Assembly: GCA_018713245.1 (NCBI GenBank)
Contig: DVFM01000006.1
Location: 1-33,169, forward strand
DNA length: 33,169 bases
Source: Candidatus Merdivicinus intestinavium
GTDB lineage: Bacteria > Bacillota > Clostridia > Oscillospirales > Ruminococcaceae
Direction of reading: 5' to 3'
Below the pieces are notes generated by a model. It was not told the origin of the DNA and ran no database searches. It saw only the letters and a list, made by a program, of their open reading frames with translations. Below are positions 13,638 through 21,033 of the stretch, piece by piece. The position numbers were made by a program, and so were the translations under genes. Each line of letters starts with the position of its first letter. The first letter of the stretch is position 1.

Positions 13638-15896
13638 TCAGGCGCGGGAAGGGGTCAGGCGGTATTCGCCGGATGCCAGGGGCAGCACGCCCAGGCCCTG
13701 GGGCAGCAGCCAGCCCTTGGGCGCCAGGATGCTGCCGTGCATCTCTTCCGGAACGGAGACGGTGAGGAGGATCTCCCCGCCGTCCCTGCGCCAGCCGGAT
13801 TCAATGCGGCCGGCAGGGGCCAGGTGGAAGGCCTCCGCGTGGTCCAGTTTGGCGATGAAATGGGGCGCAATGTTCAGATGGGTGCAGTCGCCGCCTTCCG
13901 GGTTGAGGACGATGCCCCCGACGGACTGGATAAACCAGCTGCTGATGTCCCCGAAGAAATGGTGGTCCATGGAGTTCACCTGGCCGCCGATGGGGTGGAA
14001 GTCCTCCCACAGGCAGGTGGCGCCCCGGGTGATCCAGTGGCCGTAGGAGGGGTAATCCGGCCGGGTAATCATTTCATAGGCCAGGTCGGCGCGGTCGAAG
14101 GCGGAGAGGACGTGGAAGATGACCCGCGCGCCCAAAATGCCGGTGTCGAAATGGCCGTCCCGGTCCTCAATGAGCTCCAGCAGCCGGGCAAAGGCGGCGG
14201 GTTTTTCCCCGTTTTCAAAAATATCGTAGAAAATTGCCATGGCTTGGGAAGTCTGGCAGGCCCCCGCGGCGGTCATGGTGGAGAAATCCACCAGGCGCCG
14301 GCGGACGGCCGTCCGGAGGCGGCAGGCGAGCTTTTCCGCGAATTCCCGCTGCATGTCCATGCCGATGGCGCCGAACATCTGAGCCGCTTTGCGGGCAATG
14401 TCGATGGAAATGACGGAATCCGTGAATGCTAAGGGCGGCTTATAATTGTCGGCGTTCCGGCCGGGGGGACACCAGTCGCCCAGGCCGATGGCCAGCAGGT
14501 CCCGGCTGTCCATCCGGGTGGTGAGGTAGTGGAGGTAGCGGAAGATGGCGGTTGCGTTTTCCTTCACAATCTCCAGGTCCCCGCGGTAGCGCCAGGTGAA
14601 ATAGGGCAGGTAGGTGAGGACGCAGTCCCAGGCGGGGCCGTTGCCCCACTCGAAGCCCCATCCGCCGGTGGGGACAATGCCGGGGATGCTGCCGCAGGGC
14701 GCCTGGGCGGCCCGGATGTTCCGCAGCCATTCGCGGTAGCTGGTTTCCGGGCTGAGGTTTAAGAGGGTGTGCTCCGCGGAGAGGGCGGCGTCGCCGGTCC
14801 AGCCGTTCTTTTCCCGGTGGGGGCAGTCGGTGGGGAAGTAGTAGAAATTGGCCAGGGTGGAGCGGCGGGTAAAAAGCTGGAGGAGATTCGCCGTCTCGTC
14901 CGAGCAGGAAAAGCCGCCGCGCTCCTTCAAATCGGAGTGCATAACCTCATACGTGAGCAGGTCCGGCGTCGCCTGTTCCGCAGTGATGCCCCGGACGCAG
15001 ACATACCGGAAGCCGTAATAGGCAAAGCAGGGGGCGTAGACTTCCTCCCCGCCGCCGCGGCAGATGTAGCGGTTGCACTGGACATGGACGGCGCGGGGGT
15101 CGCCCCGGACGCCGAAGTTGATGTTGCTCTGGTCCAGGATGCCGTCGTGATACCACTCGCAGTGGGAGGTGTCGATTTCCTGACCGGGGGCCCCGGTCAC
15201 CCGCAGGCGGATGCGCCCGGCGGTATTGACGCCGAAATCGTAAAGATACCCGTCCCGGTAGGGTGTAATGGAGACGGCCTTCAGCTCCCGGGAGGTGACG
15301 ATGGGCTCCGCTTCGCAGAGGCGCAGCTCCCCTCTGGGCGGAGTGGCGGGCAGGGCGTCCGCCCACCCGGAATCATCGAATCCGGGGGCGCACCAGCCCG
15401 GGATTTCCAGCCGGGCGTCGTAATACTCGCCGCTGCGCAGGTCGTCAAAAAGGATGGGGGAGGGATGGGTCTTGAAGGACGTGTCCGTCTCCAGGGTGAA
15501 GTCCGGGTCGGAGGCCGTCAGCCGGAGAGCGGCCATGGGCGCGCCGCGCCAGCGGGCCTTGTCAAAATCCCAGACATAGCCGCCGAAACAGTTCTGCATG
15601 CCGTTGCCGAGAATCAGGCCGATTACATTTTCGCCGGCGGTCAGCAGGCCGGAGAGATCGTAGCGGTCGTAGTAGACAATATCGTCCGGCGCGCTGATGT
15701 AGGGGGCGAGAATGCCCTTGGTGATCTCCCTGCCGTTGACGAAAATCCGGTAGAATCCGAGGCCGGTCACAAGGACTTCGGCCCCGGAAGGCGCTTTGTC
15801 CAGCCGGAAGCTCCGCCGCAGGTAAGGCGCGGGGACCGGATGGCCGTAGTCGGCGTAATCGTGGGATGCACAGATGAATTGAATGGGAAACTGCAT
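13638..15896 (-). CDS. GH78 alpha-L-rhamnosidase
   Basis: A 752-residue inverting glycosidase that removes terminal alpha-L-rhamnose from plant glycosides or polysaccharides. N-terminal beta-sandwich domains (about 1-320, with LVTGLGFYRIFVNGREITKG and LRSGEYYDARLEIPGW) precede the catalytic (alpha/alpha)6 barrel. The barrel carries the family signature D357-C-P-H-R-E362-K-N-G-W-T-G-D369-A and a C-terminal beta domain follows. No signal peptide is visible, so it probably acts in the cytoplasm on imported rhamnosides. GGAGG lies 7 bases before the ATG. It lies 45 bases after an unknown gene and is probably the last gene of the operon started at 17319-17347. No transporter or rhamnose-catabolic gene is adjacent. 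Confidence 0.92.
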   Translation of the reverse strand: MQFPIQFICASHDYADYGHPVPAPYLRRSFRLDKAPSGAEVLVTGLGFYRIFVNGREITKGILAPYISAPDDIVYYDRYDLSGLLTAGENVIGLILGNGMQNCFGGYVWDFDKARWRGAPMAALRLTASDPDFTLETDTSFKTHPSPILFDDLRSGEYYDARLEIPGWCAPGFDDSGWADALPATPPRGELRLCEAEPIVTSRELKAVSITPYRDGYLYDFGVNTAGRIRLRVTGAPGQEIDTSHCEWYHDGILDQSNINFGVRGDPRAVHVQCNRYICRGGGEEVYAPCFAYYGFRYVCVRGITAEQATPDLLTYEVMHSDLKERGGFSCSDETANLLQLFTRRSTLANFYYFPTDCPHREKNGWTGDAALSAEHTLLNLSPETSYREWLRNIRAAQAPCGSIPGIVPTGGWGFEWGNGPAWDCVLTYLPYFTWRYRGDLEIVKENATAIFRYLHYLTTRMDSRDLLAIGLGDWCPPGRNADNYKPPLAFTDSVISIDIARKAAQMFGAIGMDMQREFAEKLACRLRTAVRRRLVDFSTMTAAGACQTSQAMAIFYDIFENGEKPAAFARLLELIEDRDGHFDTGILGARVIFHVLSAFDRADLAYEMITRPDYPSYGHWITRGATCLWEDFHPIGGQVNSMDHHFFGDISSWFIQSVGGIVLNPEGGDCTHLNIAPHFIAKLDHAEAFHLAPAGRIESGWRRDGGEILLTVSVPEEMHGSILAPKGWLLPQGLGVLPLASGEYRLTPSRA

Positions 15897-15941
15897 GGTA
15901 ACACCTCCATAAAAAAAGTTTCGCGTTTGCGCCGGGACAGC

Positions 15942-16433
15942 TTACCGGTGCTGCTCCAGTTCTCCGGCCACGGCCGCGCACTGGGCGGCCATCTCCCGCA
16001 GGTCGTCGGCGGCGCACAGCTCCGCCAGGTCGTATTCCTCCGGGGATTTGCTGAAGTCCAGCAGGGCTTCGATGAGGCAGTCCAGCTCGTCGGCGTCCGG
16101 CTGGATGACGAAGCGCTTGGAATTCAGGGAATTCTTATCCAGGTCGGAGAGGGAAACGCCGCCGCTGTGCAGGCTTTCCAGGGTAACGGCGGCCAGGTCC
16201 ATCATCAGGTCCATCACAATGTCGATTTCGTGGACCAGTCCGTCCTCGCCGGTAAAGCCGATTTCTTCGGTGGCGCGGAAGTCCCCCCACTGAATCTGCT
16301 CATACAGCCCGAAGTCGGCGAAGATCCGGGACAGCGGGTATTCCGCCGCCCCATCCTTTGCAAAATAATCCAGCAGAACAAAGCTGTCGTCCGTGGAGCC
16401 GAAATAATCGCCCCACCATTTGTCAATATACAT
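15942..16433 (-). CDS. Unknown acidic protein, 163 residues
   Basis: Not recognised. It is a cytoplasmic, strongly acidic protein (starts MYIDKWWGDYFGSTDDSF) with no signal peptide or membrane segment. The helical part, with IDIVMDLMMDLAAVTLESL and PDADELDCLIEALLDFS, resembles the size and composition of small polymorphic-toxin immunity-type proteins, but that is only an impression. GGAGG lies 8 bases before the ATG. It starts 15 bases after the DUF1963 protein gene, so they form one operon. Confidence 0.7.
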   Translation of the reverse strand: MYIDKWWGDYFGSTDDSFVLLDYFAKDGAAEYPLSRIFADFGLYEQIQWGDFRATEEIGFTGEDGLVHEIDIVMDLMMDLAAVTLESLHSGGVSLSDLDKNSLNSKRFVIQPDADELDCLIEALLDFSKSPEEYDLAELCAADDLREMAAQCAAVAGELEQHR

Positions 16434-16448
16434 TCCCGTTTCCTCCCG

Positions 16449-17276
16449 TCAGCAGCATTGCAGGATGAGCCACACCCGGTCAAACCGCCGGGCTTTCAGG
16501 TCCTCTTCCCGAATGTAAAAATAAATCCGTCCGCAGTCGCCGAACATCAGCTCGAAGCCGGGGGCTTCCACCGTATCCAGCTGGAACAGCAGCCGCCACT
16601 CCCCGACGGCGCGGGTTTCGGCTTCCAGGCGCTCCTCCTTGGAGACATCCTCCCAAAGGCCGCCCAGGTAATGCCCCCGGGAGACCAGCTCGCATTCCAG
16701 CGGCATGCTGTTTTGAATGACGTCCGGCCATCCCAGCAGCTGAGAGCGGTTTTCGGCGTCCTCCGCCCCCAGCATGGCCCGTTCCTCATAGAAGCTGTCG
16801 GCGTCGTCCTGCCCGCCGGGCTGCGCCGCGCAGAAATCCTCCCACCCGGGGAAGGAGCGCTCCTCCCTCATGGAAACGCCCAGGGCCGGAAAGCGGGATT
16901 CTTCCTCCAGATTTTCCGGGAAGGGGGCGGGGGAAAGGGCGGCGTCCTCAAACCAGAACACCCGGGCGCAGCCGCGGTCGGCGGGGTCGAAGCCCCAGGG
17001 CTGGGACTCTGCGTCGTAGAAGAAGGAAAGGAGGCCGGTTTTGGGCAGCAGCCCTTCCCGGTCCAGAGGCGCCAGGGCGGCGCAGTCAAACTGTGCCAGG
17101 AAGGAGAGGGGGTGTGTTCCGCCGTCCTCCCCCGGCCAGGACGGCCAGGCAAATCCTTCCGGAACGTCCGGCCGGCCGCCGAACCGGGATGCGCCGGCCT
17201 TTTCCTCCGCAGGCCCGCCGATTGCCAGCCGGACGGCGCTGCGCTCCATTTTGCGGATTGTTTCTGACAGCTCCAT
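16449..17276 (-). CDS. YwqG-like DUF1963 protein
   Basis: A 275-residue cytoplasmic protein of the YwqG/DUF1963 family. Readable family features are SRFGGRPDVPEGFAWP near residue 33, PLSFLAQFDCAAL near 60, GLLSFFYDAESQPWGF near 82, and the C-terminal LLFQLDTVEAPGFELMFGDC and IYFYIREEDLKARRFD, i.e. the beta repeat units of this fold. No enzymatic activity is established for the family; members often sit among toxin-immunity or defence-like loci. The ATG at 17276 is preceded by GGAGG at a long 12-base distance. First gene of the three-gene operon ending in the rhamnosidase. Confidence 0.82.
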   Translation of the reverse strand: MELSETIRKMERSAVRLAIGGPAEEKAGASRFGGRPDVPEGFAWPSWPGEDGGTHPLSFLAQFDCAALAPLDREGLLPKTGLLSFFYDAESQPWGFDPADRGCARVFWFEDAALSPAPFPENLEEESRFPALGVSMREERSFPGWEDFCAAQPGGQDDADSFYEERAMLGAEDAENRSQLLGWPDVIQNSMPLECELVSRGHYLGGLWEDVSKEERLEAETRAVGEWRLLFQLDTVEAPGFELMFGDCGRIYFYIREEDLKARRFDRVWLILQCC

Positions 17277-17318
17277 AAGAATCAGATACCTCCTCGATTT
17301 CTTTGTGGAATCCCCCTC

Positions 17319-17347
17319 ATTATAACGGATTTCGACAGCCTTTGCAA
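17319..17347 (-). promoter_or_regulatory. Sigma-A promoter of the DUF1963-rhamnosidase operon
   Basis: Minus strand: TTGCAA (17342-17347), 17-base spacer, TATAAT (17319-17324). Confidence 0.8.
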
Positions 17348-17395
17348 GGGCTTTCCCGCAATCGCAGGCCGTGCGGGCAATATTCTTTTGCACGA

Positions 17396-17426
17396 AAAAG
17401 GCGGCCCTTCCGGAAGGCCGCCTTTT
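17396..17426. terminator. Terminator of the flavodoxin operon
   Basis: A perfect 11-bp stem, AAAAGGCGGCC (17396-17406) and GGCCGCCTTTT (17416-17426), lies about 40 bases past the flavodoxin stop and before the next minus-strand promoter. A further A precedes it, giving five T on the minus strand. Confidence 0.9.
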
Positions 17427-17463
17427 GATGTCTGTATGCCCAGATTTCGGTATTCGTTCAGCG

Positions 17464-17889
17464 TTACTCCATCGCCGCCAGCGCCGCGCCCAGTTCCCTG
17501 CAGGAAGCCAGGCCGGCATCGTCGGGGGTTTCGTTGAGGATCAGCCCTTCGCCGCAGCAGAGCTGTGCGCCGGCGGCGGTGACGCGGTCCTGCCAGTCCC
17601 GCATCCACTGGCCGTCGCCCCAGCCGTAGGAGCCGAACAGGGCCACCTTTTTCCCCTTCAGGCTGCCCTCCAGTTCGGTGAAGAAGGGCTCAAATTCGTT
17701 TTCTTCCAGGACTTCGTCCCCCATGGCCGGGCAGCCCAGCGCCAGCGCGCCGTATGCGGCGGCATCTGCCGCGGAAATTTCCGAAACCGTGAACAGGCGG
17801 GCTTCCCCGCCGGCCCCCTGGGCGACGGCTTCCGCCATGGCCTGGGTATTGCCGGTGCCGGACCAATAGATGACTGCTGCTTTGTTCAT
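17464..17889 (-). CDS. Short-chain flavodoxin
   Basis: A 141-residue FMN electron carrier that replaces ferredoxin in low-potential transfers, often when iron is scarce. The phosphate-binding loop is YWSGTGNTQAMAE (8-20), and the isoalloxazine loops include LGCPAMGDEVLEENEFEPF and FGSYGWGDGQWMRDW. The length is that of short-chain flavodoxins. AAGGAGG lies 6 bases before the ATG at 17889. It follows the DUF3793 gene by 37 bases; this pair recurs in Clostridia and points to iron- or redox-responsive expression. Confidence 0.94.
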   Translation of the reverse strand: MNKAAVIYWSGTGNTQAMAEAVAQGAGGEARLFTVSEISAADAAAYGALALGCPAMGDEVLEENEFEPFFTELEGSLKGKKVALFGSYGWGDGQWMRDWQDRVTAAGAQLCCGEGLILNETPDDAGLASCRELGAALAAME

Positions 17890-17926
17890 ACAAATCCTCC
17901 TTGAATGTGAGTGAATGCGGTTTCCA

Positions 17927-18490
17927 TTACGCCGTGGCAAACATCCGCGCAATGGTTTGTCCCTGGCAGACCCGCTGGCACACGGCGCTGCGGCAGCGGT
18001 CGTACTGCGCGAAGCGGCGCTTGGCCTGCTCCACGTCGCCGTATACCTTCCAATGGCCGCAGTACCGGCAGTTTTTTCCCTGGTTCTCCAAAAATCCCAG
18101 CACGTCCTCCACCGGATACCCGAGGAAAAGGCCGATTTCGTGGGGAAATTCCTCCCCCTGCCCGAAGCGCACGCCCAAATACTCGAGCATCGCCTCCGCG
18201 CCCGCCCGGACCGGATAGCCCAGGGCCCGCAGGAGAGAGGCCACCGCCGGCTGCCGGAGCTGCTGCTCCAGCCGGTCGGAGCGGTAAACCAGAAGCAGCT
18301 GCCGCCTGCCGCAGGAGCAGAGAATGCGGAACCGGATTTTTGCGCCGGAAAGCTCCCGGTTGTACTGCGCGGCCAGGGATGGGAGGTCCGGATAGGTCTC
18401 CCGGGAACACGAAAGTAGGTTGGACGGTTTGATGCCGGCCAGGGCCGGCGCGCAATAAAACGCGAGATCCTGCTCAAATTGCCGTTCCAA
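17927..18490 (-). CDS. DUF3793 family protein
   Basis: A 187-residue cytoplasmic protein of the DUF3793 family of anaerobic Firmicutes. It shows the family start (FYCAPALAGIKPSNLLS), a middle basic/cysteine part (FRILCSCGRRQLLLVYR), HEIGLFLGYPVEDVLGFLE near 120, and the cysteine-rich end (NCRYCGHWKVYGD, then YDRCRSAVCQRVCQG). The function is not established; the cysteines suggest metal or heme handling. The TTG at 18490 is preferred over a GTG at 18499 because AGAGGTG then sits 6 bases upstream and the family N-terminus begins there. It is co-transcribed with the flavodoxin. Confidence 0.85.
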   Translation of the reverse strand: MERQFEQDLAFYCAPALAGIKPSNLLSCSRETYPDLPSLAAQYNRELSGAKIRFRILCSCGRRQLLLVYRSDRLEQQLRQPAVASLLRALGYPVRAGAEAMLEYLGVRFGQGEEFPHEIGLFLGYPVEDVLGFLENQGKNCRYCGHWKVYGDVEQAKRRFAQYDRCRSAVCQRVCQGQTIARMFATA

Positions 18491-18519
18491 TGCGGTCACC
18501 TCTGCTTGACTGAAATAAA

Positions 18520-18535
18520 GTTAACTAAGATTAAC
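18520..18535. promoter_or_regulatory. Downstream operator-like inverted repeat (GTTAA-N6-TTAAC)
   Basis: GTTAA and TTAAC arms flank six bases just downstream of the -10 box of the DUF3793 promoter. The same arms recur at 18584-18595. Confidence 0.5.
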
Positions 18536-18546
18536 TCCTTGCTTTT

Positions 18547-18575
18547 AGGATACCAGAATCGGAGGAAGAAGTCAA
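18547..18575 (-). promoter_or_regulatory. Promoter of the DUF3793-flavodoxin operon
   Basis: Minus strand: TTGACT (18570-18575), 17-base spacer, TATCCT (18547-18552). It is bracketed by two GTTAA/TTAAC inverted repeats. Confidence 0.75.
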
Positions 18576-18583
18576 GAGGGAAT

Positions 18584-18595
18584 GTTAATGTTAAC
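18584..18595. promoter_or_regulatory. Upstream operator-like inverted repeat (GTTAA-N2-TTAAC)
   Basis: GTTAATGTTAAC, arms GTTAA and TTAAC with two bases between, lies 8 bases upstream of the -35 box. Confidence 0.5.
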
Positions 18596-18615
18596 AAACT
18601 TTTCAAGAATGGAAA

Positions 18616-18642
18616 CCTCCCGGCTGATTTGCAGCCGGGAGG
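18616..18642 (-). terminator. Terminator-like hairpin after the 127-residue protein
   Basis: A perfect 11-bp stem, CCTCCCGGCTG (18616-18626) and CAGCCGGGAGG (18632-18642), with a 5-base loop, 10 bases past the stop codon. On the minus strand only TTTCC follows, so the T run is short. Confidence 0.65.
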
Positions 18643-18651
18643 CGAAGCAGG

Positions 18652-19035
18652 TTATTTGACATAATCCAGCAGGTCGATGGTTTCTTCCTGCCCCGTATAC
18701 GCAATATCCAGGGTAAGCGCCGTGTATGCCGGGTCGTAGGGGATGGAATAGACCTGGCCGGGCACCCAGTTCCCGTTTTCCTCCTCCAGAAAATGCAGGC
18801 TGGCGCTGAAGCCGCCGTCATATTCGGCCCGGCCCGCCGCATGGAGCGTCAGGTTCTCCGGGTGGGCCAGGTCCCCGGGAATTTGAAAGGTAATTTCGCC
18901 GTCTGCATAGGAAAGACTGTCGGTCAGTTCCCGGACGGAGGATTCCCGGGGATGAAGCACCGTCCAGAGAATGCCGCCCGCCAATACGGCCGCAGCGGCC
19001 GCTCCAACGCCTAAAACTACTCTTTTCGCTTTCAT
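18652..19035 (-). CDS. Unknown membrane-anchored or secreted protein, 127 residues
   Basis: Family not recognised. The N-terminus (MKAKRVVLGVGAAAAAVLAG plus ILWTVLHP) is a signal peptide or membrane anchor without a lipobox cysteine. The outer part is acidic and beta-rich (DGEITFQIPGDLAHPENLTL, then SASLHFLEEENGNWVPG and ALTLDIAYTG). GGAGG lies 8 bases before the ATG. It follows rex by 89 bases with no terminator between, so it may ride on the aconitase-icd-rex transcript. No clear own promoter was found. Confidence 0.72.
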   Translation of the reverse strand: MKAKRVVLGVGAAAAAVLAGGILWTVLHPRESSVRELTDSLSYADGEITFQIPGDLAHPENLTLHAAGRAEYDGGFSASLHFLEEENGNWVPGQVYSIPYDPAYTALTLDIAYTGQEETIDLLDYVK

Positions 19036-19124
19036 CGCAATGCCCTCCTCTCTTTATGATGGTAACGAGGACAAGCGGATGAATGTGACAGGCCCATCGG
19101 AAAAACCAGGGAAAGCGGCGGGGA

Positions 19125-19772
19125 TTATTCTTTTTCCGCCTTCTCCAGCTCGTTGATCCGGAAGCAGAGGGTGGAAAGGCTGTCGCCTAGATGGACGTTT
19201 TCCACCGCCACGCCGTCGTAGTCCAGCGCAAGATCGTAATGGCTGAAGTTCCAGAAGCCCCGGATGCCGTAGCGCACCAGGACGGCTGCGGTGGATTTCG
19301 CCGCTTCCTTGGGGATGCAGAGAATCGCCACGTCGGGGTGATGCTGCCGGCAGAAATCCTCCAGCCCGGCGCTGTCCTGCACGGCCAGGCTCCCGACTTT
19401 CAGGCCCACAAGCTCGGGGTTGGAATCGAAAATGCCGACCAGCTCAAAACCCCGGGAGGAAAAGTCCATGTGCAGGACGATGGCGCGCCCCAGGTTCCCG
19501 GCCCCGAGGAGAATGGCCTTCCGGTGCTTGCCGAGGCCCAAAATTTTGCTGATTTCTTCGTAAAGGTCCTTGACATTGTAGCCGTAGCCCTGCTGGCCGA
19601 AGCCGCCGAAGCAGTTGAGGTCCTGGCGGATTTGGGAAGCCGTGAGCCCCATTTTTGCGGAAAGGTCGCCCGAAGAGATGCGGACGGTCCCCGCATTCAG
19701 CAAATCCTTTAAAAAGCGGTGATACCGCGGCAGCCGGCGGACAACAGATAAAGAGACATTGCCTTTCGCCAA
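19125..19772 (-). CDS. rex: Redox-sensing transcriptional repressor Rex
   Basis: A 215-residue repressor that senses the NADH/NAD+ ratio; high NADH releases it from DNA and opens fermentative genes. The N-terminal winged helix (RLPRYHRFLKDLL, MGLTASQIRQDLNCFGGFGQ, about 13-60) is followed by GYGYNVKDL and the Rossmann NAD domain with LGAGNLGRAI (89-98). A C-terminal swapped helix (LSTLCFRINELEKA) ends the protein. The start is taken as TTG at 19772 because AAAGGGGG lies 7 bases upstream and the family N-terminus starts there. An ATG at 19793 overlapping the icd stop is the alternative. It is the third gene of aconitase-icd-rex. Confidence 0.95.
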   Translation of the reverse strand: MAKGNVSLSVVRRLPRYHRFLKDLLNAGTVRISSGDLSAKMGLTASQIRQDLNCFGGFGQQGYGYNVKDLYEEISKILGLGKHRKAILLGAGNLGRAIVLHMDFSSRGFELVGIFDSNPELVGLKVGSLAVQDSAGLEDFCRQHHPDVAILCIPKEAAKSTAAVLVRYGIRGFWNFSHYDLALDYDGVAVENVHLGDSLSTLCFRINELEKAEKE

Positions 19773-19792
19773 GGTAAAACCCCCTTTATGCA

Positions 19793-21004
19793 TTAAGCCA
19801 TCAGGGCGCTGAGCCGTTCGCCGATGGCAGCCATGAAGGCCTCGGTGCCCACTACCTGCTTGCCCGGGATGGTGCAGAGGGCAGCCAGGTCGCCGGACAT
19901 GATGCCGTCCCGGATGGTGCCGAGGGTGGCTTTTTCCAGCTTGCCGGCGTAATCTACCAGCTCCGGAATGCCGTCCAGCTCGCCGCGCTTGCGGAAGGCC
20001 CCGGACCAGGCGAAAATCGTGGCGACGGGATTGGAGGAGGTGGGCTCGCCCTTCAGGTATTTGTAGTAATGCCGCTGGATGGTGCCGTGGGCGGCCTCAT
20101 ACTCGTAAACGCCGTCGGGAGAAACCAGGACGGAGGTCATCATGGACAGGCTGCCGTAGGCGGTGGCAACCATGTCGGACATGACGTCGCCGTCGTAGTT
20201 TTTGCAGGCCCAGATGTAGCCGCCGTTGGAACGGACGGTGCGGGCCACGGCGTCGTCAATGAGGGTGTAGAAGTATTCGATGCCCGCGGCCTCGAATTTC
20301 TCCTTGTATTCCTTCTCATAAATCTCGGCGAAAATGTCCTTGAACCGGTGGTCGTATTTTTTGGAGATGGTGTCCTTGGTGGCGAACCAAAGGTCCTGCT
20401 TCTGGTCCAGGGCGTAGTTCATGCAGGCCCGGGCGAAGCTCTCAATGGATTTGTCGATGTTGTGGACGCCCTGGATAATGCCGGGGGTCTTGAAATCGTG
20501 GATCAGCTCCCGGGTTTCGGTGCCGTCGGGATGGGTCACCACCAGCTCCGCCTTGCAGCCGGCGTCCACCCGCATTTCGGTGTTCTTATAAACATCGCCG
20601 TAGGCGTGACGGGCGATGGTGATGGGCTTGGTCCAGCCGGGGATGTAGGGGTTGATGCCCTCCACCAGGATGGGGGCCCGGAACACGGTGCCGTCCAGCA
20701 TGGCGCGGATGGTGCCGTTGGGGGATTTCCACATTTCCTTCAGGTTATATTCTTCCACGCGGGCGGCGTTGGGGGTGATAGTGGCGCACTTGACGGCAAC
20801 GCCGTATTTTTTGGTGGCGTTTGCGGAGTCAACAGTCACCTGGTCGTTGGTTTCGTTGCGGTGGGCCAGGCCCAGGTCGTAATACTCAGATTTTAAATCC
20901 ACATAGGGGAGGATGAGGGTGTCCTTAATCATCTTCCACAAGACGCGGGTCATCTCGTCGCCGTCCATTTCTACCAGCGGCGTTTTCATTTGGATTTTAG
21001 CCAT
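19793..21004 (-). CDS. icd: NADP-dependent isocitrate dehydrogenase
   Basis: A 403-residue type II (eukaryotic-like) isocitrate dehydrogenase that makes 2-oxoglutarate, CO2 and NADPH. Family marks: [20 protein letters not shown] at the N-terminus, the isocitrate-binding [19 protein letters not shown] loop, [17 protein letters not shown] with the metal-binding aspartates, and the coenzyme loop [13 protein letters not shown], whose Arg-His is typical of NADP use. AAAGGA lies 9 bases before the ATG. It follows the aconitase by 29 bases, giving the citrate-to-2-oxoglutarate branch in one operon. No citrate synthase is in the window. Confidence 0.97.
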   Translation of the reverse strand: MAKIQMKTPLVEMDGDEMTRVLWKMIKDTLILPYVDLKSEYYDLGLAHRNETNDQVTVDSANATKKYGVAVKCATITPNAARVEEYNLKEMWKSPNGTIRAMLDGTVFRAPILVEGINPYIPGWTKPITIARHAYGDVYKNTEMRVDAGCKAELVVTHPDGTETRELIHDFKTPGIIQGVHNIDKSIESFARACMNYALDQKQDLWFATKDTISKKYDHRFKDIFAEIYEKEYKEKFEAAGIEYFYTLIDDAVARTVRSNGGYIWACKNYDGDVMSDMVATAYGSLSMMTSVLVSPDGVYEYEAAHGTIQRHYYKYLKGEPTSSNPVATIFAWSGAFRKRGELDGIPELVDYAGKLEKATLGTIRDGIMSGDLAALCTIPGKQVVGTEAFMAAIGERLSALMA

Positions 21005-21033
21005 GAAAATCAGTCCTTTCTGCGGGATTCCGT

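Noticed and set aside
14769-17267. Very long plus-strand open frame (832 codons) opposite the rhamnosidase and DUF1963 genes
   Set aside because: It mirrors the codon structure of three well-supported minus-strand genes, crosses two gene boundaries, has no ribosome site and shows no protein family features. Such antisense frames are common in GC-rich DNA.
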